DNA from: Colletes latitarsis
Taxonomy: Eukaryota > Arthropoda > Insecta > Hymenoptera > Colletidae
Direction of reading: 5' to 3'
DNA length: 64,000 nucleotides
Assembly: GCF_051014445.1 (NCBI RefSeq)
Contig: NC_135147.1
Span: 23,881,979 to 23,945,978, forward strand
Shown: positions 25,740 to 39,200 of the stretch, in pieces
Layout: the number at the start of each line of letters is the position of its first letter
How positions within the stretch are numbered: position 1 is the first letter of the stretch
Notes under the pieces: model-generated
The model's input: the letters and a program-made list of their open reading frames with translations, nothing else
What the model was told of the DNA's origin: nothing
Databases searched by the model: none
Made by a program: the position numbers and the translations under genes

Positions 25740-28700
25740 GTCGAAGAGTGCGTAAACTAGTAATTACAGTCGCTTTTCAATTTCATGTTGCACGTTGTGT
25801 ATCGTGCAATTTGAATTCCCTATTATGGAAAAGTACCGCGCGGGGTATAACATCGGAATTGCTCCTATACATATTTATGAGAGTCGAATTTAATTGCGCG
25901 CGTGTCTGTGTACTAATGGTCGAACGGTTGCGCGCTGGAAACGAGAAACTAGCACCGCCGCGAATAATCGTTTGACGATTATTTTTATGGTTTTATGCTC
26001 CGCTATCTGCGATCATGTAAATCTAAATACTGAAATACCAGCGACTGCCATCAAGGCTCCCTTTTATATCGACGCTCTACGAACTACGAAGGCGCGACTT
26101 ATAGGGAGGCTTCACTAATCAAATGAACATTTTACACGATAGAATATTATGAATAACTTAAACGTCTCTTTCCGTACACTTAACAACTCCAGGAACTCGT
26201 ATGTTTTTCGTCTCATTTTAAATATTCCACTTAAGTGGCTCGTCTACTTAAATCTTCAACAAATAAAGAATAAAACTGTTTGATTCGTTCGTAAACCAGC
26301 ATTTGCTCGGTTAGAAAATCATTAATGGATTCCAATTTAGAAATCAGTTTACGATCGAGCACGAAGCTTTTATGTAATTTTGCAAACGGACTATATTGAT
26401 ATTTTTGACGTTAAAGAATATTAAAGCACAAAGAATTTTGGAATTTCGCTTGCAAACACGGATTTCGGAGCGTCGAGGAGGACTATCCACGAGGTAAATA
26501 AACGAAAAATAATGGAAAGAAAACGAAATTGAAACGACACGAAACACAGGACTCGAGAATGGGGATTCCGTGAAGGGCAATAAACGTTGATCGTCGACGA
26601 TTCGAAGAACACGTGAAATCGCGTCTTTCGTGATTCATCGGCGTCCCTAAAATAGACGCGATGCAGCATCCCCATTGGCTGAGATTTCCGCCTTAAATTC
26701 TTGCCGTCCGTGTGTTAATTGCTGGTCGTGAAAACCTTTTTTTTTTTCCTCTCACGATTCCCGAGGATACGCGGTCGCTTTATTGGATCTTCCGCGATTG
26801 TCCGCCTTTTATGGCGTCGATGGAGACGCCACATGTACGCGAATTAAATTATCCCGCGGGCGGACGTCGATTTTCGTCGAAAGCTACGAAAAGAAAAAGA
26901 GAAAAATAACATTACAGAGAAGCTTGTCGATGGGAATATTCTTTGTTTATTTCATAAGTGGACTCTTAAGTACGCGTGGCTTTAATGTTCACAATTTCAT
27001 TTATTTATGACGTAATACAGTGACTTTATAACACGCTGACGAAATGATTTTTGGGGCTTAATAAAGAGGTTATGCTTGTTTCGATGTGAAAACAGTCGCC
27101 AAGCTTGCTCGTATTAAAACGCGCTTCGTTTCTCGGATTGGACAGGTTTATTCCGATCATTATTTTTGTCTTCGAGTTTTTCAATTAAATTTATCGTGTT
27201 TGATGCAAAATAATGATCTCTTGTATCTTAAAAAAATTGTATTTTTATTACGATTGCGTCGTGCATTATTGATTTAGGTTCATAACGTTTGACCCTTCGC
27301 TTTCGACATTTTCTGAGCGGCGAGCCCGCGTCGCGGAAGCAAAAACCGAGCAGGAAAAATGGCGAGCCGGTGATTAACCTGCGCTAAACGTCGCTCGATC
27401 CGTGGAGCGTGAAAACCGACTGGGCGAGAAACCTTTAATTCTCCGTTCAATCGCAGATAAATCAAATTACGCCGAGAGCCGATAACTCTCGGTGGCTCGT
27501 TTCATTTTTCATCGCGTTGCGTTTCTCGCGAATCGATCTCCCGTGGCGCGGTCGAATTTTTTCCATCGAGGAAAAGGAAATGCATTTCTCGAACGGGAGA
27601 AGGACGTTGCGCGACCGTTCGGAGAGATATCGAAACAGATCTAAAAATCTACGTCGTTTTTGCCACGGTGCATAACATAAGCACAATCCGGAGCCTTCGA
27701 CATCAAGAAAACATGATACTATCTCTGCCATCGGCGAATTTTTAACTTAAGAATGAACATAAATAACTTTCAATGGATCGTTCGAGTCCGAGGTATTGAG
27801 TACTCTTTATTTTTCTTACGAAACAATTTTTTATAGTTATCGTAAATTTTGTTTTATCGCGTCGAAGTCACATGGACATTGAGTTCCGAAACTTTTCTTG
27901 GAAAAGGCGAAACGTGTCTTGAGATTTACCTGGAAAACTATTTCTAGTTTAGTAGATTCTTTGTAATAGAACAGAAGCAGAAAATTTCAATCGAACTGTT
28001 ACGTGTTATTTGCCAGTAACGCAGATTGCAGGCGTTCGAGTGGTTTCGCGAGCTACCGTAGATAACCATAAACGCGGCGTTCGCGTCCATGCGAATGGTC
28101 GACGGCAAGAGTTGGCGCGCAGAGTCCCGCGAGGTGGTCAAATCGATATCCAGACGCGATTATATTAATTACGAGTCCGCGTTATGAAACGGCCCCGGTG
28201 CCGCGTTGATTTCAGCTTCATTCATTAACCGGCTTCTATAATTGCCACGGCAATCGCGCGCCAGCCGTAAAGTATCGCCGCGACGTTACACCGGCGACCA
28301 CCGATAATTATCGCGGACGATGGATATCGATCGTTGGGATATCGATGAAATATCGTGGCAAGTGGTTACCGCGAAACTGTGGTAAATAGAGGGTAACGCT
28401 TCGGCTTCGTTAACGAGCCGATCTCGAATCGCTCGATTACGCTGGCATTCATTAACAAACCGTGCATGCTCGCCACTCTTTTCTCATACATTTTCTTTTT
28501 CTTCCTCTCGGTCTTCGTTCCTTTTCCTCTTTCCCTCCTTCTTCCTATCACCGGGTACCGCTCTTTCCACGCGTTGTTTTTCGTTCTGTTTGTCCCCGCA
28601 CAATTTCCACGACTCGGATATCCATCGACGATCGACGGGCGAATCGGTTCGGTCGTACCGATAATTTCACGGGGAACGGCCTAACGGACGTTTTACCGTT

Positions 28701-31700
28701 AAAACGATTTTCCGCGTTGCAAAAACCCGACGCGCCATTGAATTCGCGTCCCGCGACGCGGCGACGATCGCCGGAAGCGTTAAATCGATTCTTTTTACGC
28801 GGAAGCGACGGGAATGCCGGTTAATTGGAAAACTCCGTTTCCCGGGTAATGGGGCCCGGCGCACGATATTTCTAGTCTGAATTTGTTTCTGTCTAATCAA
28901 TGCTTTTTTTTATCGAAATATTATTATCCATTTGCAGCAAACGAACGACTGCTCGATTTGCGAAATCGAGAGATTCTTTGTGTTCTACTTTTTAGTTTAT
29001 CTACTTATTGAAACATTTGTTTGCCACGTTTATGGTTCACGCGAGACGAGCAAGATGTCTTGTCGTTATTATAAATTCTAGCGATTCTATAGTATCATTA
29101 TCACTTGGAATCTAAAACCGCACTTACCCACGCATTGAAATCACCGAAGCGGATTTTATGTAATTGCGTTTACGATTTTATTTAACGTGCGCTAATTGCA
29201 TTATCGATAGAAATTTTTCACTGTGCGATTCACGGTTCATTTCCCTACATGCTCGAAAATTTCGAATGCTCTATCTGAAGCCTTCCCAAAGTTATTGTTC
29301 TTTTTCCTGAGTCAGTGTAATACTCGGTTTTTTCGATTGTACCACTTTTTGAGCGATTCTTTTCTTTTTAAATTGAACAGTGCTTAGCAACTACTATTAT
29401 TATATAAAAATAGAGATATTGTTAATGATATATCAAGCTAGAAAAGAAATTTAAAGGTACAGGAATAGTGTAAAATCCAGCGACAAATAATCAAAACGAT
29501 TTAAAATATACAGATAGATGAAAACGTAAAACGAGAGAGCTTATTTAAGTCTGACAATTTCAACGTACATTTCCTGGAAACTTGGTATTAATGGCGCTTG
29601 GATCGGTGTTCCCTATTTTTCTAAGCGTCAAATCTTCTCGATCCACTTCCTATCTAAACGGAAGAAAAATTCTGCCGTTTCAACGATCACAGAAACTCGC
29701 AAACGCGGAGGAATCTCGTAACAGATAACGAGTGTGCTATCGTCGGACATTTTCCTCATTCCGCGTGTAACCTTATCGAAATTGTCGTTCGCGGTCGATT
29801 AGCATAGCAATATCTAGTCCCGTTCTACTTCCATTGCGCTATAAAAGAAAACGAAAAAGAAACTCTTCCACCGACTTCTCTTCGTGTAAAGCGTTGTTTT
29901 ATCACCGCGGGAAGTTCCGCGATGTTCATAAATAACGATCGTCGCATGGCCGACGACATAAAATCCATACGCGCGATAAGTGGTGTTAGCCGGCTAATGA
30001 TATTAAAACGATTCTATCGTTCCAAACGAATAGAACCGATCGCCTGTCTCCTATAATATTCGAATAAACCAATATCCTACTAACAGACCATTTCGTAGAC
30101 ATTATCTTTCAACTAAGGAACAAATCAATTTGTTCTTAATTTCTAAATCATTGTTAGTAAAATACTGGAAATCTGTTTGTGAGCGCTGGAAAATTCAATA
30201 TAATTACATTTGTCTCTGTAATAACAAAATGATCAAACACCGTATTAACGGATCGCTTATTAATTTTTAAATTAATATCGTTGGAGATAAAATTTCGCAG
30301 AGGCTGAGAGAATTTCTTAGTAATTGAGTTTAACGACAATTTGAGCATCGTAAGAAGGGATCAACTCGCGATTTTTCGCTAGGAGCAAGGCAGAAGCGGC
30401 TGGAGGCAAATTGCGAGCAGCAGAGCCGAGCGTGCAACAATTTGAATTGATTATCGCGTTAAGCGCGGCCAATAAATCGGACCGCGGATAAAATGGGCCC
30501 GGTGATTTACGCACGATGCACTTAAGGGGCTTAAATCTTGCGCGTCGTCCCGCTTTGTTGGTCCATTTACGCGCGTGCGACGAACGGGGCCGGCTCCGCG
30601 AGAAGACATGGCGCCAGGCAACGCGTTTCGCGCTGATCTCTGACGCAATGTGAAAGTTTGACGAGCTCTGGAATACGACGTGAATTAATTGCTCGTGTAA
30701 ATTTTTCCTCGGTTCGGCTGACGGACGAATCGAACAGCTGCGGACGCTTTAAAATGCGCGGAACTGGAATTCGCTCTTAAAGCTTCGACGTCCACGGGCG
30801 ACTTAAACACGAAAAATTATATATCACCTTAAAAATGCACAAATTCTCGAAAACCAATTTATGAACGATTATTAAAACTGTGAACGTTAGTTTTGCTTAA
30901 TAATTTTCATATTATATTATTATTCTAGGGATAAAATGATTGAAGATGGTCCAAAATTGAACTACTATCATTTGTTTTTAGAGTAGACTAAAATGAGAGA
31001 CTCGATATTTAATAAGGCTTTAAAGGAACTTAAATCTTAGCATCGTAACGCCATCTTCGGCTTGTGTTTTCTTATTTGCCATTAGCTCCTGAAGACTGTT
31101 GGGATTCACATTAATTTTTCATGGGGTTGAGAAGAGCCTGGACCAGCAATAATCATAATTGTAACGATCACGAGTAACTTGGAGTCGCGGTGAACGGGAT
31201 TATGGAGGTTTCGAATGGTAGCGGCTCGATTGTTCTCCACGTGGGCAGACGAAGAGGACGCGACCGGTTATTACGGGCGCCGTTCGAACGCGAACGTGTC
31301 CCCGGCGTAGCGATAACGAGTATTGCGTCCGATTGCTATGATCGTGACGGGATTTTTCTGCTACCGACAGACGGCCCGGGAATCGACCGGTAATTTCTTG
31401 TTCTGCGCCGCGCCTCGACCGCGGATGTTTGATTTTATTGCTTGGAATTCAAGTCCCGAGGTTCGTACGCTTTATACGAGCTTCGACGCACAAGAGGTGC
31501 TAATCATGTTTTAGTCGTTGTTGTGTGCTCCGACAGCAGGTGGTTATTCTTCCCCCAAAGAATCGCTCCCTAAATTCCTGGTAGTCGAATGTTTTCTGCA
31601 CGTACGGCGTATTATTTAAACGTTTCATAATTAATTTGTATAGAAACACACCGCTGTTTAACGAAATCGTTGGGAATTTGTTTGCTTGATCTACAAATAC

Positions 31701-32580
31701 AGTAATACGATTGATTATTGAAAAGTACCCTGTTTTCTCTATTCAAAAGAAATTCTCTACTTATAGAAATATTCTCCCGTGTCAATGGTTATTATTTACG
31801 ATGGAAATATCCTTAAAAAGACGTGTGGAAAGCATCGTTGGGTCTGTTAACGTTATATGGAAGCGAGTAACGCAATGATAATTCCCCCCTTTCGTGGGGT
31901 GTTCGTTCTTTTCTCGCGAGCCCCGAAGACATTTCGTATTATCGTGCGTTTTCCATAAATCGCGCACACGTGCACGGCCTCACGCTATGCGAGAAATAAT
32001 TGATTATATCGTGCTCGTTACGCCGCGCCCCAGGGGCGCGTATCGCGCGCACGAAAAACCGAAGAAATCCATCGACGTCGATCGTTCGCGCAACGCAACG
32101 ACTGCAATTACTCGGTCCTAGAGATCGCCTCGCGGAATCGTACGAATTCGCCTGTCTAAACGAGCCCCGATTCCACCTCGGTGTGATTATGGTGTTTCGC
32201 GGTTCTAATATTACGGCCGGCCGCTTTGCTCCTAGACGAAGCCGTAATGATCATCATTGCAGTCGCTTATTACCGGCACAGTATAAACACCGGTGCTGTC
32301 TGTCCGACTTCGTCTCGCTCGATCAGCGAACTAGAAGCGTTCGCGGACGATACGCGTTCCTATTCGCAAATTGCCGTTGCGTGGACGTGGAACGAAATGG
32401 AAGGTGTCGAACAAGCGTGCATTTTAATGGACGACCATCGCTCAGAAACGACGAAAGGTGAAAGTGGCGTTGGATCGCGAAAAACTGGAGAAAATTAATT
32501 CCAACGGTTTTCGGTGAAATCAAAATAAATCGAAATCGGTGTTGGACTAATTGTAAGTCCTTTTCTATCTTAATACAATT
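25740..32580. other. gene-free stretch
   Basis: Apart from repeat copy D (29.1 kb) I see only mixed-composition intron-like DNA, with a short pyrimidine-rich segment near 28490-28550. Confidence 0.45.
29125..29262 (+). repeat. dispersed repeat family, copy D
   Basis: Core cccacgcattgaaatcaccg, then gcgtttacgattttatttaa and attatcgatagaaatttttc, then ctgtgcgattcacggttcatt shared with copy A. Confidence 0.5.
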
Positions 32581-32591
32581 GCATAGTTATA

Positions 32592-33240
32592 CAGGGTGTT
32601 CGGACACTCCTGGGAAAAATTTTAATGGGAGCTTCTAGAAGTAAAAATAAGACGAGAATCAAGAATATTAATTTGTTGATGGAGACTTCGTTAAAAAGTT
32701 ATTAACGTTCAAAGTTCCGCACGTTTTGAATTTTTTTCTCGAAAATGCGCAGGATTTCGAGGGTATGTCTATTCACCAAAAATACTTGTAATCGACCCCT
32801 GCAAATAAAAATAATTTTTTTGAAACGATTTCAAATGTTTTAATTTCGCCGAAAAATTTGTCCACATTCCTGAATTTTTTTCTCGAAACTGCGTAGGATT
32901 TCGGGGGTATGTCTATTCACCAAAAATACTTGTAATCGATCCCTGCAACTAAAAATATTTTTTCCAGAACGATTTGAAATTTTTTTTTTCGCCGAAAAAT
33001 TTGGGCACCTATCTAAATTTTTTTCTCGAAAATGCGCAGGATTTCGGGGGTATGTTTATTCACCAAAAATGCTTATAATTGCCCCCCGCAACCAAACATA
33101 ATTTTTTCAGAATGATTTGAAATATTTTAATTTTATATTGTAATAACTTTTTAATGAAGCCTCAATCAAAAAATTGATATTCTTGATTTTCGTCTTATTT
33201 TGGCCTTTAAAATCTCCCATTAAAATTTTAAAACACCCTG
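32592..33240. mobile_element. non-autonomous TIR DNA transposon (MITE-like) with internal tandem array
   Basis: Ends are CAGGGTGTT... and ...AACACCCTG, flanked on both sides by TA (32590-32591 and 33241-33242), the target duplication typical of Tc1/mariner-type elements. The terminal inverted repeats run about 100 bp (32592-32702 and 33134-33240); both contain ttttaatgggag, aataagacga, aatcaagaatat and ttaaaaagttatt in matching order. Between them sit about 2.8 copies of a roughly 142-bp unit starting near 32728, 32872 and 33014, each with tttttttctcgaaa, taggattt/caggattt and the motif cccctgcaa or similar. There is no transposase ORF, so it would need a helper in trans. Confidence 0.75.
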
Positions 33241-33249
33241 TATATTTTA

Positions 33250-35400
33250 TTTTTTGGGTAATAATTTGATAATTAGAGGATCTATGGAACCTTAAAATTA
33301 AACGTACGAGAGTATAAAAACGTAGTGTGACAGTGTGAAAATCTTCTTCGACAAAATATACAAATGAACCGTACACGATCCTGTTCGTCATTTTGCTCAA
33401 CAATGTTCGAGTGTTTCGAAAAGTCGAACACTGTGCGAAACGTATCGTAGTGTGTATATAGATACGAATTGTAACAAGGGTTCAGAGTTGCATTTGAAAC
33501 GCTATTTTGCATATGCTCCTTCACGTTTATCATAACATCGTTAAACTGGTTGGCATTTGCATTTGAACAATGTACCTTTATTCGCTCTTTCAAGTTATTC
33601 ACCGAAACAAAAGTACGCCTGTGTGCGTGTCCTTCGTTCTTTGGAGGATCAATTTTTGTAGATTGCTCTCAGATATATCGTTACTATTCCTACCAGCCAC
33701 TCTTTTTACTAATTTTTAGTAGAATTATATTTATTCCGTGCGCTCGAGAATGAAATTCTAACTGCATGATCGTATAGTATCATATACTGGTGCGTCTACA
33801 GAGTGCAATTCCATGCTTGGCTTGCATAATACAACTGGAATTATTTACCATAATTTATAATTTTTCTTCCGATCGCAGAATTTGAAAATGATCTGATACT
33901 AATGGTCGACACGTTATACTTTTACGAGCACAATAAAGCTAATTACCAGCAGCGGTATAAGAAAGCATAATAAAACGTAATGAGTGTAATAAAGACTACG
34001 AAACCGATGCATTATTTTTATACGAATATTATTTTGACGAAAGGTTTCGCTTCACCCTTTCCGATATGTATGAAAAACAATGAATTCATGAATCACAAAT
34101 TAATAAAAATAGTACATTTATTAGTCCCCTTGCATGGATCCCACTTTTGGCATTAATGTACAGGGTGGTCCATCTTATTTTATCCTGTGGAATATCTGGT
34201 CGCTGTTGATATTAAAAATTGCACGTGTCTGTCTATTACTCGACATTTCTACTTACTTGGTGCTCTGAAACATTGACTATAGTCTGACAAATAAAACAAT
34301 GACAACGTCGATTCTCACAAACACAAATTCAAGTAGAAACAGCAAACTATGGACAGACGTGATATTTCAAAAACAAAGGCTCGTAATAACAAACTTTGTA
34401 CCATATTTTATACACGTTTTCTTATGTAGAACCTTACGTAGTGCCTCGATATTTAGTATCTTCAAAGATTAATGCCTGGCGAGCTTACCATCGAATTATT
34501 CTTCTTTGATCTGAAATAACCGTACACGTACGATCCCACAACATTGTATCGAAGAGCAAATTGGCTAAAATGGGCTCGAAGTGCCGGTACCGAGTATAAT
34601 GTTCCTTTACAGATTGGCAGTGCGTTTCAGTTACACCCTGTAGTAGCTGAATTCTTCGCCTTACAGCCTCGTAACGTCCGCCGAGGCAGTTAAGATCCCG
34701 CCGCGCGCAATTAATCGCGCAATGTGTACTTTAATCCAACAGGCGAGCGACGATACGATAATAAAATTGTAAGCATAAACCGCGGCGCAGCCCGTGCATT
34801 TACGACCCTACGTGACAGCGCCGCGGATTCGAGCACGGCGTCGACATTCTATCGCGGACCGCCGGAATTATTATAATCACGCGAATTAATCGTTCCTCGG
34901 GGGCAGCGTGCCGCGCACCGACGAAACATAAAGCCCCGCGCACGAGAACGCGGAACAAAAGAACTTCTGATAATGAGACTCTCGTTTAGAACCCCTCCGA
35001 TCGAGCCGCGCAATTTCCAGCGAAGAAAAAGTCGATACACGGCTCGAAGAGTCCAAGAACCCAGGAAGAAATGGGGAGAAGTGAAAGTTTAAATTTTTTA
35101 AAAACAAATTAGGCAAACGACACCTTACTACGTGTCGTCCAAACTTTATATTTTGTTTTTTAAAGGATTTAATCAATTTTTTAAACATTAGGATCGGTTT
35201 GTTTAGGAACCTCGCTGCTGGAGGGTTGCAATTTCTATTTTTGTTTCTATATTTCTGTTAATTTCTATAGGTTATTAAATATAATAGTATTTGTGGATCC
35301 CTGTGAGCCAAGTCTTTTGTAATTGTCGACTTCGAGTTTTAAAGACACAGCTAATGCCCGGTATTAGGTGTCGTCCGCCATTAGGGGGCCTTCCTCCGCG
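33250..35400. other. gene-free stretch
   Basis: AT-rich to about 34640 with the possible TIR element, then moderately GC-rich. No exon recognised. Confidence 0.45.
34161..34640. mobile_element. possible short TIR element with CAGGGTG ends
   Basis: CAGGGTGG starts at 34161 and CACCCTG ends at 34640, each flanked by TA. Beyond about seven bases the two ends do not pair, so this is either a decayed element or a chance pair of related motifs. There is no ORF inside. Confidence 0.3.
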
Positions 35401-36200
35401 CGTAAAACCGAAAAGAAACGACCAAAAGGAGTAGATAAGAATAGAAGTACAAAAACATGGGTAAATAGAAGCAAAAGAAGAGAGTGAGACAGAGTAGGAG
35501 GAGAGAATTCGTCGAGAAACCGGGTCTCGCCCCGTTTGTCCCCCTCGTAATCGATCTTTTTCGACCATTCCGATCGGTACGTCGGTCAACATCTCCCTGT
35601 CGGCCGAAAGAGACGACGCCGGGGACAGATCGAACCCGTGGAACGCGATCGCCGCGAAAAGGGACAAAGAGACGCCACAGGTGGAAAAGACAAAGGCAGG
35701 AGATCTCGTCAGCGAGGCGAGGAGAGCATCGTAATTCGATAAACGTACAGATCGTCGATTTTGCGCCGGTTTTCTGGGTAGTCGGTCGCATAAAACACAC
35801 GACGGTTCGCCCGATCACGTGGGCATTATGGCGATCGACCGCCAAACGGGGAAGGAGGATCGGGGACCGAGGGGGAGTTCCACGCGGAGGAGCAACGAGG
35901 GAACCACCGATGGACCAGCACGGAACGCAACCAGCGGCGTCGAAGGTTTCGAAAAGAGGAGACGAGGAACGACCGAGACGCGGACGAACGGGGGCAGGGG
36001 GGAGGGCAGAAACGAAGGACACACCGGTGGGAATTAAAAGGAGAGACGAACAACGCGGAGGTCCGACGCTTTTCCCCGTACAGGACTGGACTACGGCGGC
36101 CATCTTGGCCACACGTCCTCGTCCTTTTCCCTCCGTCGTTCGCGTTCTTCGCTCTCGTTCGCGTACGCGTGCGCTGCTTCTGATTCGAAAATTAATCACG
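35400..36200. other. CpG-rich patch with long open frames on both strands
   Basis: Frames of 272 codons (minus) and 254 codons (plus) overlap almost completely. Both are Arg/Pro-rich with no domain, which argues against coding. On the minus strand CCAAGATGGCCGCC (about 36097-36110) matches both a Kozak-like start and a YY1/Pho-like site. An alternative promoter is possible. Confidence 0.35.
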
Positions 36201-36249
36201 CGATTAGACCAGCCTGGAAAATTTCCTGGATTTTATCCTATTTTTTAGT

Positions 36250-39200
36250 CTATGAGAATAGAGTGCAGGGTGAAGATCGCCATTCCATGATTGATCTCAA
36301 AATAAAGTAAATTTAAAATCGTAAGCAGTAATTCAAACATTTATAAAAGTCTGAAGATGATTGGAATTGTTATTGAAAGTTCTTAGAGGAGATTAAAATG
36401 TGAACTTCAAGTTACAATCCCTTTAGAAATTTTTAAATTTAAAATGAGGTTTTAGAACCTTGTTCTGAAACTCGACGCGTCTCAAACCCATCGCTACACA
36501 CGCCTTAGAAGCATATTCTAGACGATTCTTTCTCCTATCGTCTTGCCACGTGGCTCAATTCCTCACCTACGCTCATCCATCGCGCGACAAATTTATGTTC
36601 GTCGAGCGTGCGCGCGCCGCACCGAGACGTCGTACGATTTTCACGAAAAACGAACATGCGGGGGCGTTACGATACTAAACACGAGGAAATCGTGGGTATG
36701 TTTTCGATCGTGAGTGGGAAGTCGTTGGAAATCGTTCGATAATATATCTTCTTGAGCGTCGATAAAAATCAGAGAATAGAGGACAATATTTTGAAAGTAC
36801 CATTTTTGGTATTCACAGAAAAAGCAACACTTTTACGTAATTTGTATCCATGTTGAATAAAAATGTATAGGTGAGTATAAATTATAATGCGTTGGTCTTG
36901 GTGATTCGAATAAAAATTTGTCTTTGCTGTGCATTCGATGGAATCAGGAAACAATAGTTGTTTAATCAACGGATGACAAGAATCCATTTATTGATGATGG
37001 TAATTTAGCGACCGTGAAGACGTAAACGTTGTGGGGAAGAAGAGTAATGGTTTCTTGATTAGAAACAGCGATATATTTAGATAGCAATTTCTTTGTCTAC
37101 GCGTCGACCTTCGTACGAGGCCTTCTTTAGAAATTTCTACAAAAATCGAACTCAACAATAGAAATGAGACATTGCTTATGCAATATGAAATCCTGGCTAG
37201 TAGCGAAATAACCTTTCCCGATAACTCTGGTCGCTAAATCTGAATTTCCTTCAGTACAATTACAACTTTTCCGGTCACAAATGCATAAAATAACTGTTTC
37301 CTGTTTCCACGAGAGTACAAACGCTCGTCACATAAAAATCTCTCGCGTCGAGCGTCGAGGAAGGCCGTTTCCAAGCGATTCGTTCCGCCCCGAGCGTTGA
37401 ATATCGTCAAAAATCGGCAGTCGGGGACAAAGTAAATTCTTGCAAAAAGTGCATCGTAATGCAGCCAGCAAAGTTCACCTGGGTATCGATCGAGAGTCTC
37501 GAGGGCTCGTCGCGAGGATGCCTGAAGCACCTCGGTATGAGTAATACGTTTAGGTATGTGATCTCCGCTCACGAGGCATGTATCGGTGAGGATTTTCTTG
37601 CGCGCGTGGCGTGCACGCACGCACGCATGCGCGCCAGCGAGCCACCAGAACTTCTTTCTCTTCCCTTATTTCGGCATTAGTTTTTATCGGCCTAAGGCAG
37701 CATAAGGACACCACCGCGACGACTAATTGGAGTTCTTTGGCCGCGAGGCCGTACGTGCGGTCATCCGAAGTACAATTAAAATGGTTTGGGAAATTGCAGG
37801 TCGTAGCTGCGCCATCGGGGAGGGTATCGGGAATCGCCATGTCGAAAGAAAATGTGGAAGATAGAAACGTTCGATCATCGAGACGACAGTGTCCATTAAA
37901 CTGGCGGGATTAAAACATTTCTTTCTACTAGCTACTATCAAATCTAAACCGATTAACCCATTACGATTTGCTTTCAGTTAATCGTAAATGTTTTGAATAT
38001 TTTGTCAAGAAGAAAAGTTTCACGATTATTAATTCGATCCGACTATCGGCGGGTATCGTTCCAAAATCGCAATGGCGTTCGTCAAACCAAACGTGCGCGC
38101 GTCCACGCGTAAATCCGGCTGAGATCTAGATACGGAAAACGGCGGTGAAAAAATGGCGACGGGGATATCTGTGTCTGTAACGGGTGGAAATAATGTCGAC
38201 ACGCTCGACACACGGGGCCGCTATCTCGACTCGGGGCCGGGCCGTATCGTAATCACTCACCGGCGCGAACAGAATTTGTCTTTACGTCAGTCGATTTCCA
38301 TTCGTGAATGATCGCGATACTCGCGGAGTTTCACGGTGGCGATCGAAACGAGAAGAAACGGACGAGAATAAGAAAAAGAACGGCCGCTAAAAGGGGGGAA
38401 AAACGCGTAGGATATTGGGAAATCCCCACCGAGGTTTCTAATTTTAGAGCGGTTATGTGCCGATATCGCGATACGGTCACGCTCCGGCGATCGTAATAAC
38501 CCGCGCGATTAAGGAAAAAGGTCCGATATTTCTTTTCGAAGAAATCTGGAAAAGTTCCAGCGTGTAACGTCCACGCACAGCGACTGAATCTTCTTTTCCT
38601 CGTGGACGAAGGATGTACCAATGTCAGCTATTTATTTATTCACGGGGAAATATCCATTAGTAAAGAAAGATAAACAGGAAAACAAAATTGAATGATATGG
38701 AGTGTGAGACTGACTGTGAGTAATTATAAAGAGATGCCATGTAAAGAACATTTAAATGATGGAATCGAGTCAGAATTATGAAGGATGGTGCCTCCAACAG
38801 AGTAATCGAAAATTTTCAAGTTAGCACTACGACTGAACTTTGCATTTATTAAGATTAAGGTATAATTTATTAGATCTGCACCACCCTCTAATCTTATAAG
38901 GTCATTGTGATTTCGTACAGGAAGGATGATCGACAGAATGAATCCTATTGTAGAATCCTCCCCTGACCGTCAAGACACATTGTATGTACACGACGGTTGG
39001 AGCCGGAGAAACAGTATAATACACGTCGCGTAGCTCATGAATCGCAAAGCAGCGACGAACGGTAATTGCGGAAGATCGTCTCGCGAATTTTCGGATTACC
39101 GGGGTCCCGGGCGTTTCGTATGCGCGCCAAATTGCCGTAATGACGGCGCGCCGGCGTAAAAAGCTCCTCGTTCGCGGAAAGCAGAATGTAAGACAGAGAA

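Noticed and set aside
35381..36248. 272- and 254-codon open frames on opposite strands
   Set aside because: They overlap almost fully, are Arg/Pro-rich, contain no domain and sit in a GC-rich patch where stop codons are rare.
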